Virus record (IMG/VR): IMGVR_UViG_3300046558_000096
Span: 1 to 52,492 of that record
Direction: 5' to 3' (one strand)
Source of the DNA: a virus
DNA length: 52,492 nt
Shown: positions 1-7,831 of the stretch, piece by piece
Position numbering within the stretch: position 1 is the stretch's first letter
Layout: each line of letters starts with the position of its first letter
The notes under the pieces: model-generated
Told to the model about the DNA's origin: nothing
Seen by the model: only the letters and a program-made list of their open reading frames with translations
The model's database searches: none
Program-made: the position numbers and the translations under genes

Positions 1-432
1 GTGCCGCGTGACCTCGCAGCGAAGGTGCGGGCCAAAGCCGATGCGATAGTTTCAGCGTCGATGGTTTCAGCAACAGTTTCAACTGAAACCAAACCGAGCG
101 ATGCACGCATCATTGACGACAGTGCGCAGGCCGTTGCCGTCATTCGCCTGACGCACCGGAATGACATCCAGCGCATGCGCAAGTTGCTGGTGGAATACAT
201 CGGCGAGCTGGAGCAGGCGGACAAGGAAAAGATGTCGCTCCAGACCAGGGTGGCTATCTCGCAGAAGATTGCTGAGACCCACAAGACCGTGGTGAACATG
301 GAGCGCGAGCACTTCGGCATCACCGCCGCGCACGGCGACGAGGACAATCCCGCGCTGGCACCGACCGAGCCGGTGGAACTGGCGCGCAAGATCGCATTTC
401 TATTTGCAACCGCAATTAACAAGGGAGCGTGA
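1..432 (+). CDS. Putative terminase small subunit, 3' part
   Basis: This is the continuation of the gene that starts at 52213. The GTG at position 1 is only where the assembly was cut, not a true start. The 143 residues here form the helical C-terminal half, with a charged segment at about residues 40-95 of this part (IRLTHRNDIQRMRKLL, later QTRVAISQKI) that would suit oligomerisation of a small terminase. The stop codon overlaps the next gene's start region. The catalytic large subunit lies about 3 kb downstream, with head and fibre genes between, an arrangement also seen in other podovirus-type phages. Confidence 0.65.
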   Translation: MPRDLAAKVRAKADAIVSASMVSATVSTETKPSDARIIDDSAQAVAVIRLTHRNDIQRMRKLLVEYIGELEQADKEKMSLQTRVAISQKIAETHKTVVNMEREHFGITAAHGDEDNPALAPTEPVELARKIAFLFATAINKGA

Positions 433-434
433 CC

Positions 435-827
435 GTGGACATGGTGGACATGAAGCTGACCCCGAAAGAGGTCAAGGAAGAAAAGCAGGAGGCGAAGGAT
501 TATTCACCTCCTCCGTATCCGTGGGGCCTGTGTATCCGGCTGGAGAAGGACGAACTGGACAAGCTCAAGCTGGCCACGCTGCCCAATGTGGGCGACGAAG
601 TGCATATCACCGCCGTGGGCCGCGTGACTGGCGTATCCAGCGCCATGCGTGACCAGAAGGACGAGGACAAGACCGTCTCGATCCAGATCGTGATGCTGGC
701 GCTGGATGATGAGGGCGCGGACGATGGCGACGAGTCGGCCAAGGCTGAGAACGCCGAGAACAAGGCCAAGTCCGCGCCGAAGAAGGCCGGCACCATCATG
801 TCGACATACGGGGGCAGCGGTGGCTAA
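435..827 (+). CDS. Capsid staple/head decoration-like protein
   Basis: This 130-residue acidic protein has a short N-terminal helix, then YPWGL and a two-strand pattern (L..L.LA.LPNVGDEVHI......GVSS). That layout is typical of small capsid 'staple' or cementing proteins of tailed phages, in which the N-terminal arm clips adjoining capsomers and a compact beta domain sits on the shell. The C-terminal 40 residues are low-complexity Asp/Glu/Lys/Ala. An AGGGAG site (422-427) is 7 bases before the GTG at 435. The GTG at 429, overlapping the upstream stop, is too close to it, and an ATG at 441 is another option. The family call is from pattern memory, so moderate. Confidence 0.55.
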   Translation: MDMVDMKLTPKEVKEEKQEAKDYSPPPYPWGLCIRLEKDELDKLKLATLPNVGDEVHITAVGRVTGVSSAMRDQKDEDKTVSIQIVMLALDDEGADDGDESAKAENAENKAKSAPKKAGTIMSTYGGSGG

Positions 828-975
828 AGCGAAGATCAAGGTGCCGAAGCAAGCGCTGTCGGACCGCACGCAGCCAGTGGCGTCCACCGTCATGGGCAAG
901 ATCGAGGCTCCGGCCAAGGCAGCGGCCAAGCCGGTCAACTACAACACCATCCTCGGGGGCAGCCGTGGCAAATAA
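820..975 (+). CDS. Small basic hypothetical protein (51 aa)
   Basis: The GTG at 820 overlaps the end of the decoration gene by 8 bases, and the stop overlaps the next gene. The product is Lys/Ala-rich (AKAKIKVPKQ at the start, NYNTILGGSRGK at the end) with no domain I recognise. The tight overlap on both sides and the order within the head cluster argue that it is translated. A minor virion protein is possible. A longer reading from 706 would overlap the decoration gene by 120 bases and gives an Arg/Pro-rich N-terminus, so I reject it. Confidence 0.5.
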   Translation: MAKAKIKVPKQALSDRTQPVASTVMGKIEAPAKAAAKPVNYNTILGGSRGK

Positions 976-1315
976 CATCTACTCGCCTGGTCCGCAGACC
1001 ATTTTCAACTCGTCCGCGCTGGGCGGCGGATCCTGGTATCGGCTGCACCCGCAGGTGCGCAACGTGACGTTCCAGGCGCTGCAAGTTGGATCCAGCGTGG
1101 GCGTGGTGGTCGGGTCGACCATCTACATCGAGGTGTCGAACGATGGCATCAACGCGCTGGCTACCAAAGCGGGCACCATCGCCTTCAATGGCGCTTCGCC
1201 GCAGTCGGATGGATTCACGCTGGATGCGCACTATGAATATGTGCGTGCGAACCTGAACTCAGCCACCACCGGCCTGGTCAGCATCATCGCCAGCGCACAG
1301 TTCGGGAGCCAATGA
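965..1315 (+). CDS. Putative virion structural protein (116 aa)
   Basis: It starts with GTG at 965, overlapping the preceding small gene. The protein is beta-rich and Gly/Ser/Asn-rich with segments such as STIYIEVSNDG and YVRANLNS, resembling small phage surface or decoration domains that form an all-beta sandwich. No catalytic motif is visible. It stands in the head/fibre cluster between the small terminase and the large terminase, and its stop overlaps the next start (ATGATG). A fibre accessory protein is the alternative. Confidence 0.5.
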   Translation: MANNIYSPGPQTIFNSSALGGGSWYRLHPQVRNVTFQALQVGSSVGVVVGSTIYIEVSNDGINALATKAGTIAFNGASPQSDGFTLDAHYEYVRANLNSATTGLVSIIASAQFGSQ

Positions 1316-1980
1316 TGCGCAAACTGCTATTGCTTCTGGCGCTGGTGTCATCTTCGCTGTTCGCGCAGGTGACGACCAGCAGCGTGGTCACAGGCGTTTC
1401 CAACACCGGGCTGACGCGCGATTCCGCCAGCGTCGTGTCCCAGCGCAGTGACGGTATTTCCCAAGCTTTCCACGTTTATAACACTTTCACTGACGCGGCC
1501 AATTATGAACGTGCTGTTTTTGACTGGTCTATCACGACCAATGCGCTGACGTTCATTACTCAAGCTTCTGGCACCGGAACTGCGAGACCTATTCGCTTTG
1601 GTGTCGGTAGTGCTCAATGGCAGATAACAGGTGCCAATAACATCACGCCATTAACTACCGGGACCGTTGGTCTCGGTAGTGCCAGTCTTGGTGTTAGTAA
1701 AATATATGTGGATTATACAAATACCGGAACGGTTGGCGCAGTGACCATCAACAAGGCATCGGGGCGTGTGAACCTGGCCGCCGCTGGAACGTCGCTGGTC
1801 GTGACCAATTCCACCGTGACCGCTGCAGCGCACTGCTTCCTGAATGCCGATGGCGCACCTGGCAACGTGGTGGCCGTTCAGCTGTACGCCGTAGCCGCCG
1901 CCGGATCCCTGACCATCAACGCGGTGCCAGCGGTAACGAACCAGACAGCAATCGATTTCTTTTGCGTGAACGCGGACTGA
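1312..1980 (+). CDS. Fibre-like virion protein with a predicted signal peptide
   Basis: The 222-residue product opens with a textbook Sec signal: MMRK, a Leu/Ala hydrophobic core, then SSLFA before QVTTSS, a likely signal peptidase I site after residue 19. The mature part is beta-rich and contains PLTTGTVGLGSASLGVSKIYVD, here split as a short repeat-like motif (GLGSASLGVSKIYVD) of the kind seen in tail fibres. The middle (about 1440-1740) is visibly richer in A+T than the flanks, suggesting an acquired segment. The start is ATG 1312 or 1315, preceded by GGGAG. A signal peptide is unusual for a virion gene; a secreted, host-surface role is the alternative. Confidence 0.55.
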   Translation: MMRKLLLLLALVSSSLFAQVTTSSVVTGVSNTGLTRDSASVVSQRSDGISQAFHVYNTFTDAANYERAVFDWSITTNALTFITQASGTGTARPIRFGVGSAQWQITGANNITPLTTGTVGLGSASLGVSKIYVDYTNTGTVGAVTINKASGRVNLAAAGTSLVVTNSTVTAAAHCFLNADGAPGNVVAVQLYAVAAAGSLTINAVPAVTNQTAIDFFCVNAD

Positions 1981-1993
1981 TGATTTAACCGTC

Positions 1994-2010
1994 GCCGGTC
2001 GGCTACCGGC
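1994..2010 (+). other. Intercistronic hairpin
   Basis: GCCGGT (1994-1999) and ACCGGC (2005-2010) form a 6-bp stem with loop CGGCT, between two structural genes. There is no U-run after it, so it is more likely an mRNA stability or pausing element than a terminator. Confidence 0.4.
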
Positions 2011-2043
2011 ATCCACTCAACAGTACCTACCGGGAGAATTACC

Positions 2044-2523
2044 ATGGCATTAGGCAGCACGAGCGTGGCCGCCATCACGCGAGAACAATGGCGCAGCAAG
2101 ATCCAGACTACGATGTTCGGCCGTAAGGCTGGCTATGATCAGCTGGGCTACGAGGTGGGTGAGCAGGACACGCGTCTGCCGGTCGACAACATCGGCACCA
2201 CGGCGCAGTCGTCGCTGTCGCCGAATGGCGCTTCGGTGTTGAGCTGCACGGCTGCATCAAGCGCCATTCAGACCATGCTGGACGCGGTGGCCGGCATCTA
2301 CAAGCAGATCACCCAGATCAGCTCCAGCACGCTCGGCATCGCCGTGCAGATGGGGCCGAACGCGCAGATCATCACCACCGCCGGCACTAGCTTCAACCAG
2401 GTGACGTTCGCAGGCGTGGGCCACACGGTCAATCTGTTCTGCGTGAGTTCGTCCACGGCCAACGGTCCGATCTGGCTGAATGCCAGCCCGGCATCGCCTG
2501 GTCTGTCGTACTCCACCTACTAA
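2044..2523 (+). CDS. Putative virion structural protein (159 aa)
   Basis: ATG 2044 follows a clear GGGAG site. The N-terminal third is helical with a conserved-looking QWRSKIQTTMFGRKAGYD segment. The rest is Thr/Ser-rich beta sequence ending in hydrophobic strands (VNLFCVSSST). The C-terminal strand pattern with a single Cys echoes the end of the gene at 1312, so the two may be related fibre or decoration parts. No enzyme motif is present. The place in the late operon supports a virion role. Confidence 0.5.
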   Translation: MALGSTSVAAITREQWRSKIQTTMFGRKAGYDQLGYEVGEQDTRLPVDNIGTTAQSSLSPNGASVLSCTAASSAIQTMLDAVAGIYKQITQISSSTLGIAVQMGPNAQIITTAGTSFNQVTFAGVGHTVNLFCVSSSTANGPIWLNASPASPGLSYSTY

Positions 2524-2549
2524 TCGCGTTTCTGAGGAGGGATTCGATT

Positions 2550-3374
2550 ATGCGCATCGCACTACTGGGCTCTGCCCCATCAAGCATCATGCTGGCGCCG
2601 TTCCGCGACCAGTCGTACCAGGAATTCGCAGGCGGCAAGACGCAGATCCAGCCGCCACTGCCGCACCTGAATGAACAATGGCTGATCTGGGCATGCAGTC
2701 CTGGAGCCTACGGCCGCGTCGAGCGCTGTGATGCCTACTTCGAGCTGCATCGCTGGGAACCGGGTAAGCCCTGGTTCTCGCCTGAATACGTGCAGTTCCT
2801 GCGCGAGTTCAAGGGTCCGGTCTACACCGGAGGCGTGGTGCCGGAACTGCCGACGCACGAGGTGTTCCCGATCCAGGCCATTGAGGCCGAGTTCTCCAGC
2901 TACTTCCTCACCTCGTCGCTGTCGATGATGTTCGCCCTGGCCATCTACAAGCTGGAGGAATACGACAAGGTGATGGCTGCCGCGGGCGAGCCGAAGGAAA
3001 AGCACACTATCGGCATGTGGGGCGTGGACATGGCGGCCAGCGAGGAATACGGCTACCAGCGTGCCGGCTGCCAGTTCTTCATCCTGGAAGCGCTGCGCCG
3101 TGGCATCGAGGTCTACGTGCCGCCTGAGTCCGACCTGCTGCGCCCTATGCCGGTCTATGGCATGTGCGAGTGGGATCACAACTGGATCAAGGCCACAGCT
3201 CGCATGCAGGAACTGCAGGTGCACGAGCAGAACCACATCGCGCAGATGCAGGCCGCACAGCGCTCGCTGGCCTTCTTCCAGGGCGCCAAGGAAAATCAGA
3301 AGTACAACATGGACACCTGGACCTCGCCGTATGGCATGCCGGCTGGCCAGTACATCAATCGCGTCGAGGTCTGA
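2550..3374 (+). CDS. Conserved phage Rossmann-like protein of unknown function
   Basis: The 274-residue protein begins MRIALLGSAPSS, a beta-strand followed by a Gly/Ser turn typical of a Rossmann-like nucleotide or sugar-nucleotide site. It continues with WLIWACSPGAYGRV, AYFELHRWEP and GMWGVDMAASEEYGYQ, the signature set of a family common beside phage terminases. No function is established that I know of. The fold is reminiscent of DUF115/MAF-type proteins, which act on nonulosonic acids, but I cannot show homology. GAGGAGG precedes ATG 2550, and its stop abuts the large terminase start at 3375. Confidence 0.6.
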   Translation: MRIALLGSAPSSIMLAPFRDQSYQEFAGGKTQIQPPLPHLNEQWLIWACSPGAYGRVERCDAYFELHRWEPGKPWFSPEYVQFLREFKGPVYTGGVVPELPTHEVFPIQAIEAEFSSYFLTSSLSMMFALAIYKLEEYDKVMAAAGEPKEKHTIGMWGVDMAASEEYGYQRAGCQFFILEALRRGIEVYVPPESDLLRPMPVYGMCEWDHNWIKATARMQELQVHEQNHIAQMQAAQRSLAFFQGAKENQKYNMDTWTSPYGMPAGQYINRVEV

Positions 3375-4985
3375 ATGAGCGCCCTGGACGACATGATCAC
3401 GCGCCTGGCCGGCCTGCCCGAAGCGGAACTGCGCCAGGTGGCCGCTGACACGTCCAAGGCGCTCGGCGATCTCAAGGTCAAGTGGGTGCCCAATCCGGGC
3501 CCGCAGACCGAGGCGTACTTCTGCAAGGCCGACGTGCTGCTGTATGGCGGTGAGCCGGGCGGCGGCAAGTCGCAGCTGTGCCTGGGCCTGGCCTTCAACG
3601 AGCACCAGCGCAGCGTGATCATGCGGCGCCAGTACAGCGACTTGGACCGGATTGTTGAGGACGCGCTGAAAATCCATGGCTCGCGCCAAGGCTTCAACGG
3701 CTCGCCGCCGCCCAAGCTCAAGATCAGCGACAAGCAGATCATCGACTTCGGTGCCGCCAATCGGGTGGGCGACGAGCAGGGCCAGATGGGTAAGGGGCGC
3801 GACCTGCTGTGCTTCGATGAGGCGACCCACTTCGCCGAGTCGCAGATCCGCTTCATGATGGGCTGGAACCGCACCGAGGATCCGAACCAGCGCTGCCGCG
3901 TGGTGCTGGCCACCAATCCGCCTCTGGCCGCCGAGGGCCTGTGGGTGCTCGACATGTTCGCGCCCTGGCTCAATCCGCAGTATCCGAAGCCGGCCAAGCC
4001 TGGCGAACTGCGCTGGGTGATCTCCGACGAGGAAGGCAAAGACCTGTGGGTGGACGGTCCTGACGACGAGCGCATGGTCAAGGGCAAGATGATCAAGCCC
4101 ACATCGCGCACCTACATCCCGGCGTCGGTCAAGGACAACCCGTATTACGTGGCCAGCGGCTACGAGCAGCAGCTGGACGCCATGCCCGAGCCATACCGCT
4201 CGCTGCTGATGGGCGGCTTCCGCACCGCGTTCAAGGACTTGCCGGACCAAATCATCCCGACCCGATGGGTGCAGCTGGCACAGGAGCGATGGACGCAGGA
4301 CCCGCACCCGCCGAAGAATATCCCCATGTGCACCATGGGCGTGGACGCTTCCGGCGGCGGCGACGACCCGATGATCATCGCTTCGCGCTACGACGGCTGG
4401 TTCGCGCCGCTGGTCGAGGTGGCCGGCAAGGACATCCCCATGGAGCGCGCGGGATCGTTCTGCGCTGGCGTGGTGCTGTCGCACCGCTGCGATCGGGCTC
4501 TTGTCGTGATCGACATGGGCGGCGGCTTCGGTGGCCCAATGTACGAGCACCTGTACGGTAACGCGGTCGATGTCAAGGCCTACAAGGGTGCTGAGACCAG
4601 CACGCGCCGCTCCAGCGACGGCAAGATGCATTTCACGAACAAGCGCACGGCCGCGCTGTGGGGCATGCGCGAGGCGCTCGATCCAGGCCAGCCTGGCGGC
4701 AGCCCTATCGCACTGCCACCCAGCGCCAAGTTGCTGGCCGATCTGACCGCACCGACGTTCGAGGTGACCGCCAACGGTATCAAGGCCGAGACCAAGGAGA
4801 AGGTCTGCAAGCGCCTGGGACGCTCGACCAACGAGGGCGACGCCGTGGTGATGTCGTGGTACGAGGGGCCGCGCATGCTCACTGACGCACTGGAGTGGAT
4901 GCAGCGCGCCGACAACATGGCGCCGATGACGCGCCGGCCGGTGGTGCTCAGTGGTGGGCGCCGGCCTCTTTCGGGGAAACGATGA
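3375..4985 (+). CDS. terL: Terminase large subunit
   Basis: This is the DNA-packaging motor, with an ATPase that drives DNA into the prohead and a nuclease that cuts concatemers. Visible motifs are Walker A GGEPGGGKS (residues 58-66), Walker B LLCFDEA (144-150, Asp148-Glu149) and coupling motif ATNPP (179-183). The C-terminal RNase H-like nuclease has acidic residues in VDASGG (Asp324) and VVIDMGG (Asp380), and a later GDAVVMSW near residue 496. The length of 536 residues is normal for the family. The start abuts the previous stop and the end overlaps the GNAT gene, indicating translational coupling. Confidence 0.95.
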   Translation: MSALDDMITRLAGLPEAELRQVAADTSKALGDLKVKWVPNPGPQTEAYFCKADVLLYGGEPGGGKSQLCLGLAFNEHQRSVIMRRQYSDLDRIVEDALKIHGSRQGFNGSPPPKLKISDKQIIDFGAANRVGDEQGQMGKGRDLLCFDEATHFAESQIRFMMGWNRTEDPNQRCRVVLATNPPLAAEGLWVLDMFAPWLNPQYPKPAKPGELRWVISDEEGKDLWVDGPDDERMVKGKMIKPTSRTYIPASVKDNPYYVASGYEQQLDAMPEPYRSLLMGGFRTAFKDLPDQIIPTRWVQLAQERWTQDPHPPKNIPMCTMGVDASGGGDDPMIIASRYDGWFAPLVEVAGKDIPMERAGSFCAGVVLSHRCDRALVVIDMGGGFGGPMYEHLYGNAVDVKAYKGAETSTRRSSDGKMHFTNKRTAALWGMREALDPGQPGGSPIALPPSAKLLADLTAPTFEVTANGIKAETKEKVCKRLGRSTNEGDAVVMSWYEGPRMLTDALEWMQRADNMAPMTRRPVVLSGGRRPLSGKR

Positions 4986-5482
4986 TGGACATGCACGCAA
5001 TCAGCACGCGCCACGCCGCCATTCAAGTGGTGGACTATGCCGACATCTACCGCGACCAGGTGATCGCCGGTGCGCACCAGATGCATGAGGATTCGATCTA
5101 CCGCGACCTGCCGCTGGACGAGGGCAAGGTGATTCGCCAGCTGGCCGCCTGTGGCAACCTGGTCCCGGACCGCTATTTCCGGCTGGCCGTGCGCAACGGC
5201 GAGGTGATGGGCGGCTTCTACGGCCATGTGCGGCGCACCTTCTTCTGTGACGAGCTGCTGGCGCACGACATGGGCTGGTGGGTATTGCGCGGTAAGCGCG
5301 GCTCGGCCGCCGCCGTGGTGCTGCTGGCCGACTTCGAGCGCTGGGCCGCAGGGCAGGGCGCGCGCAAGGTGATGGTCGGCCAGTCCACCGAGATCAACAT
5401 CGAGCGCACCACGAAGTTTTACGAGCACTGCGGCTTTCGCGTGATCGGGTTCAACACTGTGAAGGATATCAATCATGGCTGA
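4982..5482 (+). CDS. GNAT-family acetyltransferase-like protein
   Basis: This 166-residue protein starts at ATG 4982 (after GGGGAA) inside the terminase stop. It has the GNAT pattern: an acidic N-terminal strand/helix, a central beta segment (FRLAVRNGEVMGGFYGHV), a helix with ERWAAGQGARKVMVG, and a C-terminal FYEHCGFRVIGFN, the classic 'YxxxGF' end of the fold. Such genes often sit between terminase and portal in podophages. The acceptor is unknown and could be a virion or host protein. Confidence 0.7.
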   Translation: MMDMHAISTRHAAIQVVDYADIYRDQVIAGAHQMHEDSIYRDLPLDEGKVIRQLAACGNLVPDRYFRLAVRNGEVMGGFYGHVRRTFFCDELLAHDMGWWVLRGKRGSAAAVVLLADFERWAAGQGARKVMVGQSTEINIERTTKFYEHCGFRVIGFNTVKDINHG

Positions 5483-5927
5483 TGCAGGAATCGGTGAAGC
5501 GGCTGCGGCCGAGGGCGCCAAGAGTGCGGGTGAAGCTGCGGCTGCAACCGGCGCGGCGGAAGGTGGCGCTGCTGCCGCTGGTAGCGCTGGTGCAGGCGCT
5601 GCTGCTGCGGGTGCCGCAGAAGGCGCAGCCGCTGCCGGTGCGGCTGGCGCTGGAGCTGGTGCCGCTGCAGGTACAACGGCAGGCTTGACCATCGGCCAGC
5701 AATTGGCGGTAGGCGCTGGCTCGGCGCTGGCATCCGGTGTAATTCAGAAGGCACTCGCACCTGGCATTCCTGCGCTCGCGCCAAAGGCATCTGCCGTGCT
5801 GCAACAACCTACCGCTGACAGCACCGAGGTGGCTGCGGCGAAGAAGAAATCGATCATCGAGCAAATGGCTTCGCGTGGCCGGGCCAGCACGATCCTGACC
5901 GACACCACCGACAAACTGGGCGGCTGA
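5475..5927 (+). CDS. Ala/Gly-rich virion-associated protein
   Basis: The 150-residue protein has an almost pure Ala/Gly N-terminal half (residues 5-70), a hydrophobic stretch, and a conserved C-terminus with KKSIIEQMASRGRASTILT. The C-terminal 'RGRASTIL' motif recurs in small proteins encoded just before podovirus connector genes. The Ala/Gly tract would be disordered or membrane-seeking, which suits a DNA-ejection or head-interior protein. That role is inference. It overlaps the GNAT gene by 8 bases and is followed at once by the connector gene. Confidence 0.5.
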   Translation: MADAGIGEAAAAEGAKSAGEAAAATGAAEGGAAAAGSAGAGAAAAGAAEGAAAAGAAGAGAGAAAGTTAGLTIGQQLAVGAGSALASGVIQKALAPGIPALAPKASAVLQQPTADSTEVAAAKKKSIIEQMASRGRASTILTDTTDKLGG

Positions 5928-5928
5928 C

Positions 5929-7551
5929 ATGGAAGCAAAACAACTGCTGGACGTGGCCAACATGCTGTTCGTGAAGAAGCAGCCGTTGACCACGCTGCAC
6001 CAGGAGATCGCCGAGAACTTCTATCCGGAGCGCGCCGACTTCACGCTGACGCGCTCGCTGGGTGCGGACTTCGCTGCGAACCTGATGACCTCCTATCCGG
6101 TGCTGTGCCGGCGCGACCTAGGCAACCAGTTCGGCACAATGCTGCGCCCGACCGCGAAAAGCTGGTTCCATACAGGCATCCGCCACAAGCAGATGGACAG
6201 CAACGACAACGACACCAAGCGCTATCTGGAGTGGTTCCAGGAGACGCAGCGCCGCGCGATGTACGACCCGCTGGCCATGTTCACGCGCGCCACCAAAGAG
6301 GGCGACCACGATTTCGCCGCCTTTGGTCAGTGTGCCATTTCCGTCGAACTGAACAGCCGCGCCGATGGCATGCTCTACCGCTGCTGGCACCTGCGCGATA
6401 TGTGCTGGCAGGAGAACGAGAACGGCCGGATTGGCACCATCTTCCGCCGCTGGAAGCCGACCGCGCAGGTGCTCACGCGCATCTTCAAGAAGGTCAACCA
6501 GAAGGTGCGCGAAGCGGCCGCCAAGACGCCTTTCGAAGAAATCGACGTGATGCACATGGTGGTCGAGGCCGACATGTACGATGGCGATGCCAGCGGCCGG
6601 CCGTACTGGTCGATCTGGTACGACGTATCACACGGCGAACTGATCGAGGCAACACCGATCTGGACGCAGCACTATGTCATTCCGCGCTGGCAGACCGTCA
6701 GCAACAGCCAGTACAGCTACTCGCCGGCCACCGTGGCGGCGCTGCCCGATGCGCGGCTGATCCAGGCCATGACCTACACGCTACTGGAAGCGGGAGAGAA
6801 GGCCACCAGTCCGCCGATGATCGCCACGCAGGACGCGGTGCGCTCGGATGTGGCCATCTACGCCGGCGGCATCACCTGGGTGGACAACGAGTATGACGAG
6901 CGACTGGGCGAGGCGCTGCGCCCCATCGCGCAGGACTTCCGCGGCTTTAACTATGGCCTGGAAATGGCGGCCAGCAGCCGCAGCATGATCAACGAGGCGT
7001 TCTACTTGAACACCTTGAAAATGCCAGAGCGCGCGCCGGCCATGACCGCCTACGAGGTGGGCCAGCGCGTGCAGGAGTACATCCGCCAGGCGCTGCCCAT
7101 CTTTGAGCCGATGGAAACTGAGTACAACGCCACGCTGTGCGACCACACGTTCGATCTGCTGTGGCGCAATGGCGCGTTCGGTGATCCGCGCAGCTGGCCA
7201 AAGTCGCTGCGCGGCGCCGAGATCGAGTTCAGCTTCGAGAGCCCGTTGCATGACGCCATCGAGCAACAGAAGGGCCAGAAGTTCCAGGAGGCGCAAGGAC
7301 TGATCTCGGTGGCCGTCAGCCTGGATCCGTCGTGCGCCACGGTGCCGAAGGCCGAAACGGCGCTGCGCGATGCGCTTACCGGCATCGGCGTGCCGGCCAG
7401 CTGGATGAACAGCGAGCAGTATGTGCAAGAGGCCAAGAAGGCGCAGCAGCAACAGCAGGCGCAGCAGCAGCAGCTGGCCGCGCTGGAGCAGGGTTCCAAT
7501 GTCGTCAAGAACCTGGGCCAATCGGGAGGGCTGACCAATGCAGCAGCCTAA
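5929..7551 (+). CDS. Head-to-tail connector (portal) protein, T7 gp8 type
   Basis: The 540-residue protein matches the podovirus connector family (T7 gp8-like). It has an N-terminal helical region with NFYPERADF, LMTSYP and LGNQFGTMLRP, a central domain with AFGQCAISVE and YDVSHGELIEATPIW, and a C-terminal helical region that includes NLEMAASS-like and EVGQRVQEYIRQ segments. A Gln-rich tail lies at about residues 503-523. It would form the dodecameric ring at the capsid vertex through which DNA is packaged and to which the tail attaches. It overlaps the next gene by 14 bases. Confidence 0.9.
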   Translation: MEAKQLLDVANMLFVKKQPLTTLHQEIAENFYPERADFTLTRSLGADFAANLMTSYPVLCRRDLGNQFGTMLRPTAKSWFHTGIRHKQMDSNDNDTKRYLEWFQETQRRAMYDPLAMFTRATKEGDHDFAAFGQCAISVELNSRADGMLYRCWHLRDMCWQENENGRIGTIFRRWKPTAQVLTRIFKKVNQKVREAAAKTPFEEIDVMHMVVEADMYDGDASGRPYWSIWYDVSHGELIEATPIWTQHYVIPRWQTVSNSQYSYSPATVAALPDARLIQAMTYTLLEAGEKATSPPMIATQDAVRSDVAIYAGGITWVDNEYDERLGEALRPIAQDFRGFNYGLEMAASSRSMINEAFYLNTLKMPERAPAMTAYEVGQRVQEYIRQALPIFEPMETEYNATLCDHTFDLLWRNGAFGDPRSWPKSLRGAEIEFSFESPLHDAIEQQKGQKFQEAQGLISVAVSLDPSCATVPKAETALRDALTGIGVPASWMNSEQYVQEAKKAQQQQQAQQQQLAALEQGSNVVKNLGQSGGLTNAAA

Positions 7552-7831
7552 GCCGCAACGCAAGACGCGCGCTCTGGGGCCGCACATCCCGGCGCCGTAC
7601 ACCATCGCCGAGGCCGCCGCCATCCAGGCACTGGTGCGCGGTGACGCCGAGCCGCACCAGCAACAGATCGCTGTGCGCTGGCTCATCGAGCAGGCCGCCG
7701 GCGCCTACGAGTTCCAGTACTACCCGACTGATCGCGACACGGCCTTTGCGCTGGGTCGCGCGTTCGTTGGTCAGCAGATCGTGAAGTTATCGAAGTTGAA
7801 CACCCAAACCCTGAGGAGGGACGAAGAATGA
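7538..7831 (+). CDS. Small conserved phage protein, Bbp19-like
   Basis: The 97-residue protein lies between connector and scaffold genes, overlapping both. It has a helical middle (AVRWLIEQAAGAYEFQYYP) and a C-terminal TDRDTAFALGRAFVGQQIVKL. The pattern, ending in a 'tAFxxGRRxVGxxI' segment, resembles the Bbp19-type phage domain found at the same place in related phages. I know of no assigned function. A role in head assembly is suggested only by context. Confidence 0.5.
   Translation: MQQPKPQRKTRALGPHIPAPYTIAEAAAIQALVRGDAEPHQQQIAVRWLIEQAAGAYEFQYYPTDRDTAFALGRAFVGQQIVKLSKLNTQTLRRDEE

Noticed and set aside
1-127. Biological direct terminal repeat as in T7
   Set aside because: It falls inside the small terminase coding frame and has the exact length of an assembly k-mer overlap.
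2580-5000. 806-codon open frame on the minus strand
   Set aside because: It lies opposite the Rossmann-like protein and the large terminase, whose motifs are certain. Its translation is His/Arg/Val-biased with no domain. It is a shadow frame of GC-rich DNA.
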